Below are positions 34,748 through 42,589 of a DNA stretch of 64,000 bases, in pieces. Made by a program: the position numbers and the translations under genes. The notes under the pieces were generated by a model. The model saw only the letters and a program-made list of their open reading frames with translations, had not been told where the DNA came from and made no database searches. The stretch comes from Nocardiopsis sp. TSRI0078 (GTDB taxonomy: Bacteria > Actinomycetota > Actinomycetes > Streptosporangiales > Streptosporangiaceae), in contig NZ_LWLB01000023.1 of the NCBI RefSeq assembly GCF_001905145.1, positions 310,001 to 374,000 on the forward strand, given 5' to 3'. Each line of letters begins with the position of its first letter. Position 1 is the stretch's first letter.

Positions 34748-36288
34748 GGCTTCACCCACCTCGGGGTCCAGACGCGGCCCGCCCCGGAGACCCGGGTGCC
34801 GGACGCGCCGACGATCAGCAGGCAGCGCATGTCGACGGTGGCCGGGTCGAGTCCGCCCAGGGTGGTCACCGTCAGGGACTCGCCCTCCCGGCCGACGTCC
34901 CGGCCGAGGACGACCACGGTGTCGGGCTCGCGGTGCTCCAGCAGGATCCGGCGGGCGGTGACGATCTGCTCGGTCCGGGACCGGGAGGCCGGGTTGTAGA
35001 CGGCCAGCGCCAGGTCGGCCTCGGCCACGGCGCGCAGCCGCCGCTCGACCACCTCCCACGGTTTGAGGCGGTCCGAGAGGCTCATCACCGCGAAGTCGCC
35101 GCCGATGGGGGCGCCCGCACGGGCCGCGACCGCCTGGACGGCGCTGACGCCCGGCAGCACCCGGACGGGCACGTCCTGGTAGCCGGGGTCCTCGGCCGCC
35201 TCGAACACGGCGGTGGCCATGCCGAAGACACCGGCGTCCCCTCCGGAGACCACGGCGACGCGCTCGCCGTTCCTGGCCAGGTCGAGGGCGAGGCGGGCGC
35301 GCTGGAGCTCGACGGTGTTGCCGGAGGCGTGCCGGGTGAGCCCGGGGCGCTGCGGGACCCGGTTGACGTAGGGGGCGTAGCCCACCACGTGGTCCACCTC
35401 GGCGAGCGCCGCGCAGGCCTCGGGGGTGAGCCAGTGCCCGGGGCCGGGGCCAAGGCCCACGACCAGCAGTTCGGCCGCCGGTCGGACCGGAGCCGGGGAC
35501 TCCGGCTCCGGGGTCGTCGGTTCCGAAGGCGCCGGCTCCGCCGCGCCTGCGTTGCGGGACCGCCTGCCGTTGCGGCTGTCGCCGGTGACCAGCACCAGGG
35601 AGAAGTAGGGCACCGTCTCCGGGTCGACCTCCGCGACCGGCAGTCGCCGCTCCCCGTCCATCGAGGCGCGTTCCACGTACACCGCGTGCTCCAGCCGCCC
35701 GGCCGCCTCCAGGGCGCGGCGGACGGCCGGGAAGGTCCGGCCCAGTTTCATGACCACGGCCGCGTCGGTGTCCGCCAGGCGGCGGGCCAGCTCCGGTTCG
35801 GGCAGGGTGCCGGGCAGCACGGTGAGCACGTCGGTCTGCCGGGCCAGCGGGGCGGCCGCGGCGGCCGTGGCGGCGGAGAACGCCGGGATCCCGGGCACGA
35901 TCTCGGTCTCGTACCGCTCGGACAGCCGGTCGTGCATGTACATGTACGACCCGTAGAACAGGGGGTCCCCCTCGGAGAGCAGGACGACGTCGCGCCCGGC
36001 GTCGAGGTGGGCGGCCAGCCGTGCGGCTGACTCCTCGTAGAAGTCGGCCAGCGCCCCCGCGTAGCCGCCCGGATGGTCGGTCGCGCCGGTGGTCACCGGG
36101 TAGGTGAGCTGCTCCTCGATCACCGCTTCGGGGATCAGGTCCCCGGCGATGCGGCGGGCGTTGGACTCCTTGCCGACTCCGGCGTGGTAGGCGACGACGT
36201 CGGCTCCGGCGATGAGCCCGGCCGCCTTGAGGGTGATCAGCCCGGGGTCTCCGGGTCCGACGCCGACGCCGTGGAAACGACCGGTCAC
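34744..36288 (-). CDS. cobIJ: Bifunctional precorrin-2 C20- and precorrin-3B C17-methyltransferase (CobI::CobJ)
   Basis: A 514-residue fusion. CobI, residues about 1-238: FHGVGVGPGDPGLITLKA, VVLLSEGDPLFYGSYMYM and EIVPGIPAFSAATA. A Pro/Glu/Ser-rich linker (about 239-270) leads to CobJ: LLVVGLGPGPGHWLTPEA, VGYAPYVNRV, VAVVSGGDAGVFGMA and VLPGVSAVQAVAAR. The first half makes precorrin-3A; the second contracts the ring of precorrin-3B. The fusion is known in other actinobacteria (CobIJ of Mycobacterium tuberculosis). GTGA overlaps occur at both ends. Confidence 0.94.
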   Translation of the reverse strand: MTGRFHGVGVGPGDPGLITLKAAGLIAGADVVAYHAGVGKESNARRIAGDLIPEAVIEEQLTYPVTTGATDHPGGYAGALADFYEESAARLAAHLDAGRDVVLLSEGDPLFYGSYMYMHDRLSERYETEIVPGIPAFSAATAAAAAPLARQTDVLTVLPGTLPEPELARRLADTDAAVVMKLGRTFPAVRRALEAAGRLEHAVYVERASMDGERRLPVAEVDPETVPYFSLVLVTGDSRNGRRSRNAGAAEPAPSEPTTPEPESPAPVRPAAELLVVGLGPGPGHWLTPEACAALAEVDHVVGYAPYVNRVPQRPGLTRHASGNTVELQRARLALDLARNGERVAVVSGGDAGVFGMATAVFEAAEDPGYQDVPVRVLPGVSAVQAVAARAGAPIGGDFAVMSLSDRLKPWEVVERRLRAVAEADLALAVYNPASRSRTEQIVTARRILLEHREPDTVVVLGRDVGREGESLTVTTLGGLDPATVDMRCLLIVGASGTRVSGAGRVWTPRWVKP

Positions 36289-36950
36289 TCCTCCTCCTTG
36301 GCGAGTGCGTTGAGGGCCGACGAGGTCATCGCGGAGCCTCCGCGGCGGCCGCGAACGGTCACGTGGGGAATGTCGACGCCGTGTCGGTCGGCGAACTCCG
36401 TCAGCGCCTGCTTGGACTCGGCGGCGCCGATGAAGCCGACCGGGCAGCCGACGATCGCGGCCGGGCGCGGGGCGCCGTCGGCCAGCATCTCCAGCAGGTG
36501 GAAGAGTGCGGTGGGCGCGTTGCCGACGGCGACCACGGCACCGTCGAGCAGCGGCTCCCACAGGGACACCGCGGCCGCGGTGCGGGTGGTGCCCCACTCC
36601 CGGGCCAGGGCGGGGACCCGCTCGTCGCCGAGGAGGCAGAGCACCTCGTTGTCGCTCGGCAGGCGGTTCCTGGTCACACCGGCGGCCACCATGCGCGCGT
36701 CGCACAGGATCGGCGCACCGGCCCGGAGGGCGGCGCGCGCCGCGGGCACCAGACCGGGGTGGACGACCAGGTCGTCGGCGAGGTCGACCTGGCCGGTGCC
36801 GTGGATCATCCGCACGGCGAGCCGTTCGGCGTTGGCGGGCAGGTGGCCGAGCCGGGCCTCACGCCGGATGGTGCTGAAGGAGTCGGCGTAGATGGCGGGG
36901 CCGTCGTCGATGTACTCGTAGTGCCGGTTCGGCCGGCGCGGGATGGTCAC
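36285..36950 (-). CDS. cobH: Precorrin-8X methylmutase
   Basis: A 221-residue CobH/CbiC protein. Family blocks: ADSFSTIRREARLGHLPANA, RMIHGTGQVDLADDLVVHPG with the likely catalytic His50, APILCDARMVAAGVTRNRLP and GNAPTALFHLLEML. It moves the methyl group from C11 to C12, giving hydrogenobyrinic acid. GTG 36950 overlaps the cobG stop, and its stop overlaps cobIJ. Confidence 0.94.
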   Translation of the reverse strand: MTIPRRPNRHYEYIDDGPAIYADSFSTIRREARLGHLPANAERLAVRMIHGTGQVDLADDLVVHPGLVPAARAALRAGAPILCDARMVAAGVTRNRLPSDNEVLCLLGDERVPALAREWGTTRTAAAVSLWEPLLDGAVVAVGNAPTALFHLLEMLADGAPRPAAIVGCPVGFIGAAESKQALTEFADRHGVDIPHVTVRGRRGGSAMTSSALNALAKEEE

Positions 36951-37951
36951 TGTGCTTCTCCGGGAACGAGGACGCCGCGCCAGGGGGTGACGACGAGTTC
37001 GCCGTGTCCGGCGGCGAGCGCCTCCTCGGCGAGTGCTTCGGCGGCGGGCCGGTCCAGGCCCTCGGCGGGTACGGGAACGTGCCGTCCGCCTTCGGGCAGC
37101 GGGCCGTACGGCAACGGCGGGGCGGGGTCCGGCAGCCGTGGATCCGGTGGTGCCGGGTCGGTCAGCGGCGACGGGAGTTCGGCGACGTGCCACGGCGCGG
37201 TGGGTCCGTCGCCGCGCCGCTCCAGGAACGCGTCGGCGAACCGTACGAGACAGGCGGCGGCCTCGTCGAGCCGTGTCAGCGGCCCCCACTCCTCCCCGAT
37301 CCTCAGCTGGGCGACGTGTTCGTCGAGGGCGACGAGCCCCAGGTCGCAGGAGCGGTCGAGCAGGTCGCCGCGGCCGTCGTCCAGGACGAACAGGAAGCGC
37401 CCGGGGAGGGCGGCGCGGTGGGGCGCGGCGCACAGCAGCCCGTCCAGTGCGGCGGCGACGGGGCGCAGGTCGGCCCTTCCGCCCCTCGCCCGCCGCCGCT
37501 CCGGGGAGCGCTCCGCGTCGGACCGGGCCTCCACCCCCACCGGACGGCCTCCGGACGCGGCACCCCCCTCATGCCGAGAGCCCTCCTCCCCGGCGCCCCC
37601 GCCCGTCAGGCCCGTGCACGGGGAGACCATCACGTTGCGGACCAGTTCGTGGGCGGGCGAGGGCAGCAGCCCGGTCTCCTCGATGGCCCGGAGCACCTCA
37701 GGGGCCAGGCGACCGTCACGTCCGGGCAGGGCGCGCAGCTGCACGTTGGCCCGGCCGGTGACGTGGACCCGGCCGGAGCCGTGCTCGTCGGCCACCGCGG
37801 CCAGGGCGCGCAGCGAGCGGGCGGGAAGCCGGCCGCCGACGAGCCGGAGCCGGACCAGCATCCCGTCGTCGGCGGGCCAGGGGCGCAGGGCGCCGGGGCA
37901 GCGGTCGCGCCGGGTGCGCGGCGCGGGGGCTGGGGGTTGTGTCGGGGACAT
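36947..37951 (-). CDS. cobG: CobG-like precorrin-3B synthase lacking its C-terminal Fe-S/siroheme half
   Basis: A 334-residue protein. The N-terminus has the CobG-typical RCPGALRPWPADDGMLVRLR and a ferredoxin-like half-domain ending GRVHVTGRANVQLRAL. After HELVRNVMVSPCTG a repeat-derived insertion follows (about residues 125-160, Arg/Glu-rich), then VAAALDGLLCAAPHRAALPG and FLFVLDDGRGDLLD. The protein ends at the second half-domain (LVVTPWRGVLVPGEAQ). Full-length CobG continues past this point into a Cys-rich part binding the 4Fe-4S cluster (Cx5C and CxxxC pairs); I find none here. It is therefore probably truncated, and its catalytic competence is doubtful. ATG 37951 has GAAGGA five bases upstream, and the stop overlaps cobH. 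First gene after the riboswitch. Confidence 0.8.
   Translation of the reverse strand: MSPTQPPAPAPRTRRDRCPGALRPWPADDGMLVRLRLVGGRLPARSLRALAAVADEHGSGRVHVTGRANVQLRALPGRDGRLAPEVLRAIEETGLLPSPAHELVRNVMVSPCTGLTGGGAGEEGSRHEGGAASGGRPVGVEARSDAERSPERRRARGGRADLRPVAAALDGLLCAAPHRAALPGRFLFVLDDGRGDLLDRSCDLGLVALDEHVAQLRIGEEWGPLTRLDEAAACLVRFADAFLERRGDGPTAPWHVAELPSPLTDPAPPDPRLPDPAPPLPYGPLPEGGRHVPVPAEGLDRPAAEALAEEALAAGHGELVVTPWRGVLVPGEAQ
37478..37565 (-). repeat. Cob-locus repeat copy inside cobG
   Basis: Minus strand: GTCCGGAGGCCGTCCGGTGG, GGGTGGAGGCCCGG, GACGCGGAGCGCTCC and GCGGCGGGCGAGGGGCGG, alignable with the copies at 23838-23930 and 25411-25490. It encodes GGRPVGVEARSDAERSPERR in CobG, a stretch not expected in the family. 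Confidence 0.65.
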
Positions 37952-38009
37952 ACGAGTCCTTCGGGTCAGGGCCCGGTCGCGGGGCCCGCGGACGACCTGG
38001 CGGCCCGTC

Positions 38010-38190
38010 ACCGCCAGTGCCAGCAGGTCTTCGGACTCGGGTTCGACCGGTGCGGGGCGCCTTCCCGGAGCGGTGCTCCAGTGGCTGTCCCGAGGAACGC
38101 GTCCCCGGAGCATGCCCGCCCGTCACCCTCACCGCTGCGCGTCAGTCCCGGATTCCCACCGGGTTCCCTGCCCCACGAGGTGGAGTTCGA
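38010..38190 (-). ncRNA. Cobalamin riboswitch upstream of the cobG-cobH-cobIJ-cobM operon
   Basis: On the minus strand: GGGAACCCGGTGGGAATCCG, then GACTGACGCGCAGCGGTGAG (B12 box), CCACTGGAGCACCG, GGGAAGGCGCC and GAGTCCGAAGACCTGCTGGC. The 3' end is about 60 nt before the cobG start. The rest of 38191-38366 shows no gene. Boundaries are approximate. Confidence 0.93.
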
Positions 38191-38366
38191 CTGGCTCGAC
38201 GAGGGTAGTACCCCGCTCCTTCCCGCCCTGACCCAGGGGTCCTCATCGCCCCGGACGAGGGCACGGCGGGGGCGGGCCGCGGCGCCCTGCCGGGCTCGCG
38301 CACGGCAGCTCCACGGCCCGCCCCCACGGCCGTGCACGGCCGTCGAACGCCTTCGCGAGGATCCGT

Positions 38367-38744
38367 CTACGAGCTGCGGCCGGAGCCCCAGGGGACGGTC
38401 GGCTGGAGCACGGCCTCGGTCAGGGCCTGGGAGCGCAGGTGGGTGATCTTCTGGTACTCGGGGTCGGAGACCATGCGGCTGAACGCCTCCCGGCTGGGGT
38501 AGCGGACGACCAGTACCGCGTCCCAGTCCTGCCCGTCCTCGGCGACCAGGGGCGAGGCGCCGTCACCGGCGTAGACCAGCTCGGCTCCGTACTTCTTCAG
38601 GAAGCGCGCGGCCTGGCGCGAGTACTCCTGGTAGGAGGAGCGGCCATCCGGAGCGAACCGCAGCAGGTTGAGCATGACGACGGGACCGCCCGGGTCCTCG
38701 TTCAGCATGCCCGCGAGAGCGGATCCTGTCGGGTCGACGGCCAT
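38367..38744 (-). CDS. DUF1330-family small protein
   Basis: A 125-residue soluble ferredoxin-like (dimeric alpha/beta barrel) protein. PVVMLNLLRFAPDGRSSYQE and DAVLVVRYPSREAFSRMVSD are the DUF1330 signature blocks; the usual ending (HLRSQALTEAVLQPT) is present. Function unknown; such folds include monooxygenase-like and stress proteins. ATG 38744 has AAGGAG seven bases upstream. A TetR-type palindrome lies about 62 bp upstream. Confidence 0.8.
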   Translation of the reverse strand: MAVDPTGSALAGMLNEDPGGPVVMLNLLRFAPDGRSSYQEYSRQAARFLKKYGAELVYAGDGASPLVAEDGQDWDAVLVVRYPSREAFSRMVSDPEYQKITHLRSQALTEAVLQPTVPWGSGRSS

Positions 38745-38805
38745 CGGTGACTCCTTGGGGGTCGAGGGGTGCGAGAAGCGTGGGCGTACCACGGCCGCCA
38801 TGGTA

Positions 38806-38819
38806 ACCGACTGGTCGGT
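38806..38819. promoter_or_regulatory. TetR-type palindromic operator
   Basis: ACCGAC-TG-GTCGGT, a perfect 14-bp palindrome within TAACCGACTGGTCGGTA. This is the shape commonly bound by TetR-family repressors. It lies upstream of the DUF1330 gene (minus strand). No TetR gene is present in the window, so the regulator would act in trans. Confidence 0.5.
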
Positions 38820-39035
38820 ATGCTCCCTGGGCGGACACGCTCCTGCGACCGGTCGCGCGGTTTCGTCCGAACGGAGAAGGGCCGCGCCGAGCCCATGGCG
38901 CGCCACCACTCCACCGTCCCCGGCCGCTGACCGAACCGCCCCCGCGGATCCGGCCCGCCGCCGGTCTCGCCGCCCGCCACGACCAGGCCTGTGGACAACC
39001 CGGTCCGGCCGCGTCGGCGCGCGCATACTCGGAGA

Positions 39036-39470
39036 ATGCTCTCCTCACGCGCCCGCGCCCTGCTGTCCGCCCTCCTGAACGACCTGCCCGGCAGGCACCA
39101 CATCCTCACCCTGCACACCCGGCACGCGATGAGCACGGCCGTCGCTCGCCGGGGAGAGGGATTCGACGTCGAGCACCCCCCGGTGGTGGAGCGTTTGTGC
39201 GACGCCCTCGCCGACGGCGCCACCGCGGCCGTGGTGCTGCGCAGCCTCACCGACCAGGTCTCCCACACCCTCCCCGACGGGGTCGGCGTCCCCGTCAAAC
39301 TGGTCCGCGGCTGGTCGGTCGTCGACCGGGACATGGTCCCCCTCGACGAGGCACGGATGTTCGACGCCCACTGCACCGACGCCGCGTCGGGCGAGCCCGT
39401 GCCGCCCGAACGGGGTGTCGTGTACGCGGACGCGCCCGCGGTCGACCTCACGGTCTTCCGCGGCGTGTGA
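39036..39470 (+). CDS. Conserved-looking hypothetical protein
   Basis: A 144-residue soluble protein, not recognised. It has a mixed alpha/beta composition, His-rich near the N-terminus (RHHILTLHTRHAMS), then VVERLCDALADGATAAVVLR and ARMFDAHCTDAASGE. Coding third-position bias is strong. ATG 39036 has GGAG only two bases before it; a GTG at 38991 is an alternative start. No neighbour suggests a function. Confidence 0.6.
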   Translation: MLSSRARALLSALLNDLPGRHHILTLHTRHAMSTAVARRGEGFDVEHPPVVERLCDALADGATAAVVLRSLTDQVSHTLPDGVGVPVKLVRGWSVVDRDMVPLDEARMFDAHCTDAASGEPVPPERGVVYADAPAVDLTVFRGV

Positions 39471-39738
39471 GGCCGTGGTGGTCACCTGTGATCGGCCCCC
39501 ACGGCCCTTCCGGTCCTCAGAGGGAACCGGCTCCGGTCAGGGCGCGGGCCAGGCCGGCCGGGGCTCCGCGGCCCCGACTCGCGAGGCGGGGCAACCGGCA
39601 CAGCGGCGGCGCGCCTCATGCCGGTCCCCGGCCACGCGAGCGCCGTCGTGGCCGTGCACGCCCCCGTGGAGCCCCGGTCCTCTGCGGGACTCCGGGCCGT
39701 GGAGCCGTCGGCCCCGCTCCCGTGCCATGCTTGGACCC

Positions 39739-40032
39739 ATGGAGGTCAAGCAGCCAAGGCTGGAGATCGAGTACTGCACCCGGTGCCGGTGGCTCCCGCG
39801 GGCCACATGGATGGCACAGGAGCTGCTGACGACGTTCGAGGCCGAACTCGGCGAGGTCGCGCTCGTCCCGGGCACCGGCGGCGTGTTCGAGGTACGGCTG
39901 GACGGAGAGAGCGTGTGGTCGCGCAGGAGCGACGCCGCCTTCACCGACGCCGCCGAACTCAAGCGCCTCATCCGGGATCGCATCGCACCCGACCGCGCTC
40001 TCGGGCACTCCGAGCAGGCCCCGGACCGTTAG
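39739..40032 (+). CDS. SelT/SelW/SelH (Rdx) family thioredoxin-like protein
   Basis: A 97-residue protein with the Rdx-family redox motif Cys13-x-x-Cys16 (IEYCTRCRWLPRA) in the thioredoxin-like position, followed by ELLTTFEAELGEVALVPGTG and a GVFEVRLDGESVWSRR hairpin. Bacterial members use Cys in place of selenocysteine and are thought to act in thiol redox reactions. ATG 39739 was chosen; ATG 39727 is an alternative four codons upstream. Confidence 0.85.
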   Translation: MEVKQPRLEIEYCTRCRWLPRATWMAQELLTTFEAELGEVALVPGTGGVFEVRLDGESVWSRRSDAAFTDAAELKRLIRDRIAPDRALGHSEQAPDR

Positions 40033-40140
40033 GTGGCCGTCCCCGCGGCGAGCGGCGCCGCCACCGCGCCCGAGTCCGTGTTCCCACGAAGGGGACCGGG
40101 TCCCTCCACGGACGCGGAAGGACCCGGCGACGGACGCGGT

Positions 40141-40587
40141 TCAGGCGGTGTCGTGCGCGGGGCGGGCGGAGCCGTGGGTTCCGCCGTCGCGCAGGCGGAC
40201 GAGGAGGGTGTCCAGGGCCCAGGTGCCCGGCCCCAGGACGGCGATGAGCAGGAAGGCCCAGCAGTACATGGCCGCGGGTTCGCCGCCGTTGTCGAGCGGC
40301 AGCAGTCCCTCGGGCTGGTGGACCACGAAGTAGGCGTAGGCCATCGATCCCGAGGCGACCACGGCGCTGACGCGGGTGGCCAGTCCCGCCAGGACCAGGG
40401 CGCCGCAGACCAGTTGGATGAGCGCGGCCCACCAGGAGGGCCAGGTGCCGAGTTCGACGGCGAGCCCGGTACCGCGGTTGCCGCCGAGCACGCCGAACAG
40501 GGAGGCGGTGCCGTGCAGGAGGAAGAGGAAACCGGTGACCATGCGGAAGAGGGACAGCACCGGTCCTCGGAGTCGGTCGGAAGTCAT
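40141..40587 (-). CDS. DoxX-family membrane protein
   Basis: A 148-residue protein with four membrane helices. Family signatures: SLFRMVTGFLFLLHGTASLF at the start, WAALIQLVCGALVLAGLATR, and a MAYAYFVVHQPEG loop with ending GPGTWALDTLL. DoxX proteins are linked to quinone or thiol redox. ATG 40587 has GAGGTGA upstream. It follows the copper/Nod19-like gene by 75 bp in the same direction, with a hairpin in between. Confidence 0.85.
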   Translation of the reverse strand: MTSDRLRGPVLSLFRMVTGFLFLLHGTASLFGVLGGNRGTGLAVELGTWPSWWAALIQLVCGALVLAGLATRVSAVVASGSMAYAYFVVHQPEGLLPLDNGGEPAAMYCWAFLLIAVLGPGTWALDTLLVRLRDGGTHGSARPAHDTA

Positions 40588-40636
40588 GGGGTCACCTCGC
40601 GGGGTCGGTGAGCGGGGGACCGGGGCGGACCGCGGG

Positions 40637-40662
40637 CCCGCCCCGGTGGTGGACGGGGCGGG
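40637..40662 (-). terminator. Hairpin past the Nod19-like gene
   Basis: A 9-bp GC stem (40637-40645 with 40654-40662, 8-nt loop) directly follows the stop codon at 40663; it is a likely terminator or attenuator before doxX. Confidence 0.5.
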
Positions 40663-41622
40663 TCACCGCTCGGTGATCCAGCCGACCATGATCCCCATGA
40701 CGCCGTCGTGCGAGTGCCCGGTGAGCTCGTAGCGGCTCGTGACCCTCAGGTAGTCGCCCCGGCGGATCGTGGCGATCGGGTCGCCTCCGCAGGGCGGCAT
40801 GTCCGAGATCTCGGTGTGCCCGTGGTGGTCGACGAACTCGGGGCTGCCGCCCTCCTCGGCGTCGATGTGGCACAGCGTCGTCCTCCTGCTGAGGTTCTCC
40901 AGCCACAGGGCGGTGCCGCCGTGGTGGAGGTGGCCGCGCACGTGCACCAGGTCACCGGAGACCGTCGACCGCCACAGCCGCGACTCCTCGCTGACGCCCT
41001 CGGGTGCCTCGTACTCGCTGCCCGAGCAGCCGCCCACGTCCAGCCAGAGCGGGGTGACCGGCGTGATGTCGGAGCCGGCCGCGGGCTCGTGGGTGAAGGT
41101 GAAGTGGACGTAGACCGTCTTCTCCTCGTGGCCGTGGTTCATCAGGTCGTAGTTGAGCATCCACCGGTCGCCGGAGTCGACCTCGGCCCCGTACCCGGAC
41201 GGCAGGACGCTCTCCACACGCTCGTTCCCGGTGGCGAACACCCGCTGGGGGCCTCTGCACACGGTGTCGCGCTCCCGGGAGTTGAACAGCACCGCGTGGT
41301 GCAGCATGGGCCCGGTGTCGATGTTGGCGTTCGCCCCGTCCGCGTAGGCCAGATCGGGCTCGAATCCGGTGATGTGGCAGTCCTCGCACGGCTTCTCCAC
41401 GTCCAGGAGGAAACCACCGGTGTGGCCGTGGTCCTCCGCGGTCGCCGCGGGAATGGTGAAGGGGCCGTACCGAACGGTCGTGGCCTCGGCTGCGGACCGG
41501 GCCTCGGTCCGCTCGGCCGCGGCGGGGGCGGCGGTGGCGGGGTCGGGGCTCGCGGGGGTCAACGCGGCCCCCGCCGCCAGCGCCGCGGCGGCCGAGACGA
41601 GGGCGAGTCTTCGCAGGTACAT
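40663..41622 (-). CDS. Secreted Nod19-like/copper-monooxygenase-fold protein
   Basis: A 319-residue exported protein: signal peptide about residues 1-32, then a beta-rich domain. His/Cys clusters recall the peptidylglycine/dopamine monooxygenase fold and the plant SURNod19 family: EKPCEDCHITGFEPDLAYAD, GPMLHHAVLFNSRERDTVC, LMNHGHEEKTVYVHFTF, VRGHLHHGGTALWL and LTGHSHDGVMG. These could bind copper. Function unproven. ATG 41622 has AAGGAG seven bases upstream. The family call is tentative; export and metal-ligand-like clusters are seen directly. Confidence 0.65.
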   Translation of the reverse strand: MYLRRLALVSAAAALAAGAALTPASPDPATAAPAAAERTEARSAAEATTVRYGPFTIPAATAEDHGHTGGFLLDVEKPCEDCHITGFEPDLAYADGANANIDTGPMLHHAVLFNSRERDTVCRGPQRVFATGNERVESVLPSGYGAEVDSGDRWMLNYDLMNHGHEEKTVYVHFTFTHEPAAGSDITPVTPLWLDVGGCSGSEYEAPEGVSEESRLWRSTVSGDLVHVRGHLHHGGTALWLENLSRRTTLCHIDAEEGGSPEFVDHHGHTEISDMPPCGGDPIATIRRGDYLRVTSRYELTGHSHDGVMGIMVGWITER

Positions 41623-42218
41623 GGTGTTCTCCTTGACACGTCGGATGCGGATCGGCGCGGATCGGAGGCAGAGCGCAGTGCCGTACCGGCAACGCATGCT
41701 CCGCTCCGCGGTGGAGGAGGCATCGGGAAAAGGGCGGTCCGGCTCCGGCCGCATACGGGATCGGCTTTCCGCCCCGCGGCACGGGCGCGTTCCCAGATCA
41801 GGGGAAATTCCGTTCACGGCGCCGCGTGTTCTTCCGCGTGGAAGGGCACGGTCAGGCGTTGTCGCGGCGAACGCGAACGGAGGAAGGGTGAGCGGTCGAC
41901 ACCTGTGTCGGCCTTGTGCGCAATTCCGTTCCACGACCGGTGGGCCGCGTGGAATACGCCCGGTCCACTACTGTGTACTCAGTGTGGTCTATGGACGAGA
42001 GTGAATCCTGAAACCCTTTGTGTCAACGGGGTACGGGAAAACCGAAGGGTATCGGGTCCCACGGACCGTATTCCAGCTGGTGTTTTGCGAATCCATTCAG
42101 AGTGACACTGGTGGTGTCACCGATTCCGGTCATCGGTCGCGGAGAACGGAACGGCTGCGGGACCCGGCGGCACGGACGGCATGGCAGGGGCGGTTCCCTC
42201 CGGCATGGGGCGGGTCAT
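41623..42218. other. 600-bp non-coding region with palindrome
   Basis: No gene recognised. AT-richer than its surroundings (about 41930-42120), so probably a promoter zone. GTGACAC-TGGTG-GTGTCAC at 42102-42120 is a perfect 7-bp-arm inverted repeat, possibly an operator of the ancestral DUF421 gene that follows. Confidence 0.4.
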
Positions 42219-42440
42219 GGGTCCGGCCTACTGGAAAGTCTCTTCGGGGTCCCGTTCGACAGGCTGCTGCTGATCCTCGTCTCCACGGTCGGCATCTTCG
42301 CCACCGTCCTCACCTACACGCGCATCGCGGGGCTGCGCAGCTTCTCCAAGATGTCCAGCTTCGACTTCGCCATGACCGTCGCCGTCGGATCACTCGTGGC
42401 GACGGTCGCGGTGGCGCAGGTGCCGCTGCTCGAAGGCATG
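42219..42440 (+). pseudogene. Truncated 5' copy of a DUF421/YetF gene
   Basis: This 222-bp segment aligns without gaps to 51204-51425, the start of the intact DUF421 gene at 51213. From 42264 on there are about four mismatches in 180 bases. The ATG of the intact gene is CTA here (42228-42230), and similarity stops abruptly after the codons for LLEGM, where IS-like sequence begins. The remaining frame runs in from upstream without a plausible start. A duplicated remnant, encoding only the first membrane helices. Confidence 0.8.
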
Positions 42441-42589
42441 GTGTGTCCTGCGTTTTTCTGAGTCGGGTTCTCTGGATCCTGGGACCATGTGACCCTTGAA
42501 GGAGGACATCGTGGGACGTCGTGGATACCCCAGCGAGTTCCGGCGCAAGGTCTTGGACCTGGTCCAGGCCGTCCCAGTCGGCGACCGTC
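42441..42589 (+). mobile_element. Remnant of an IS3-type insertion sequence (left end and OrfA start)
   Basis: Directly after the truncated DUF421 copy, a GGAGGA ribosome binding site (42500) and GTG 42511 begin a frame reading GRRGYPSEFRRKVLDLVQAV, the N-terminus of IS3-family OrfA transposases. After about 26 codons it stops at the end of the minus-strand UbiA gene. The IS is thus cut off at about 42589 by a second junction. Not functional. Confidence 0.7.

Noticed and set aside
35480-35570. GC-rich linker of cobIJ considered as another repeat copy
   Set aside because: Bases share only general Pro/Glu/Ser codon composition with the repeat; the core GTCCGTTGAGGG and GGGCGACGGG blocks are missing.
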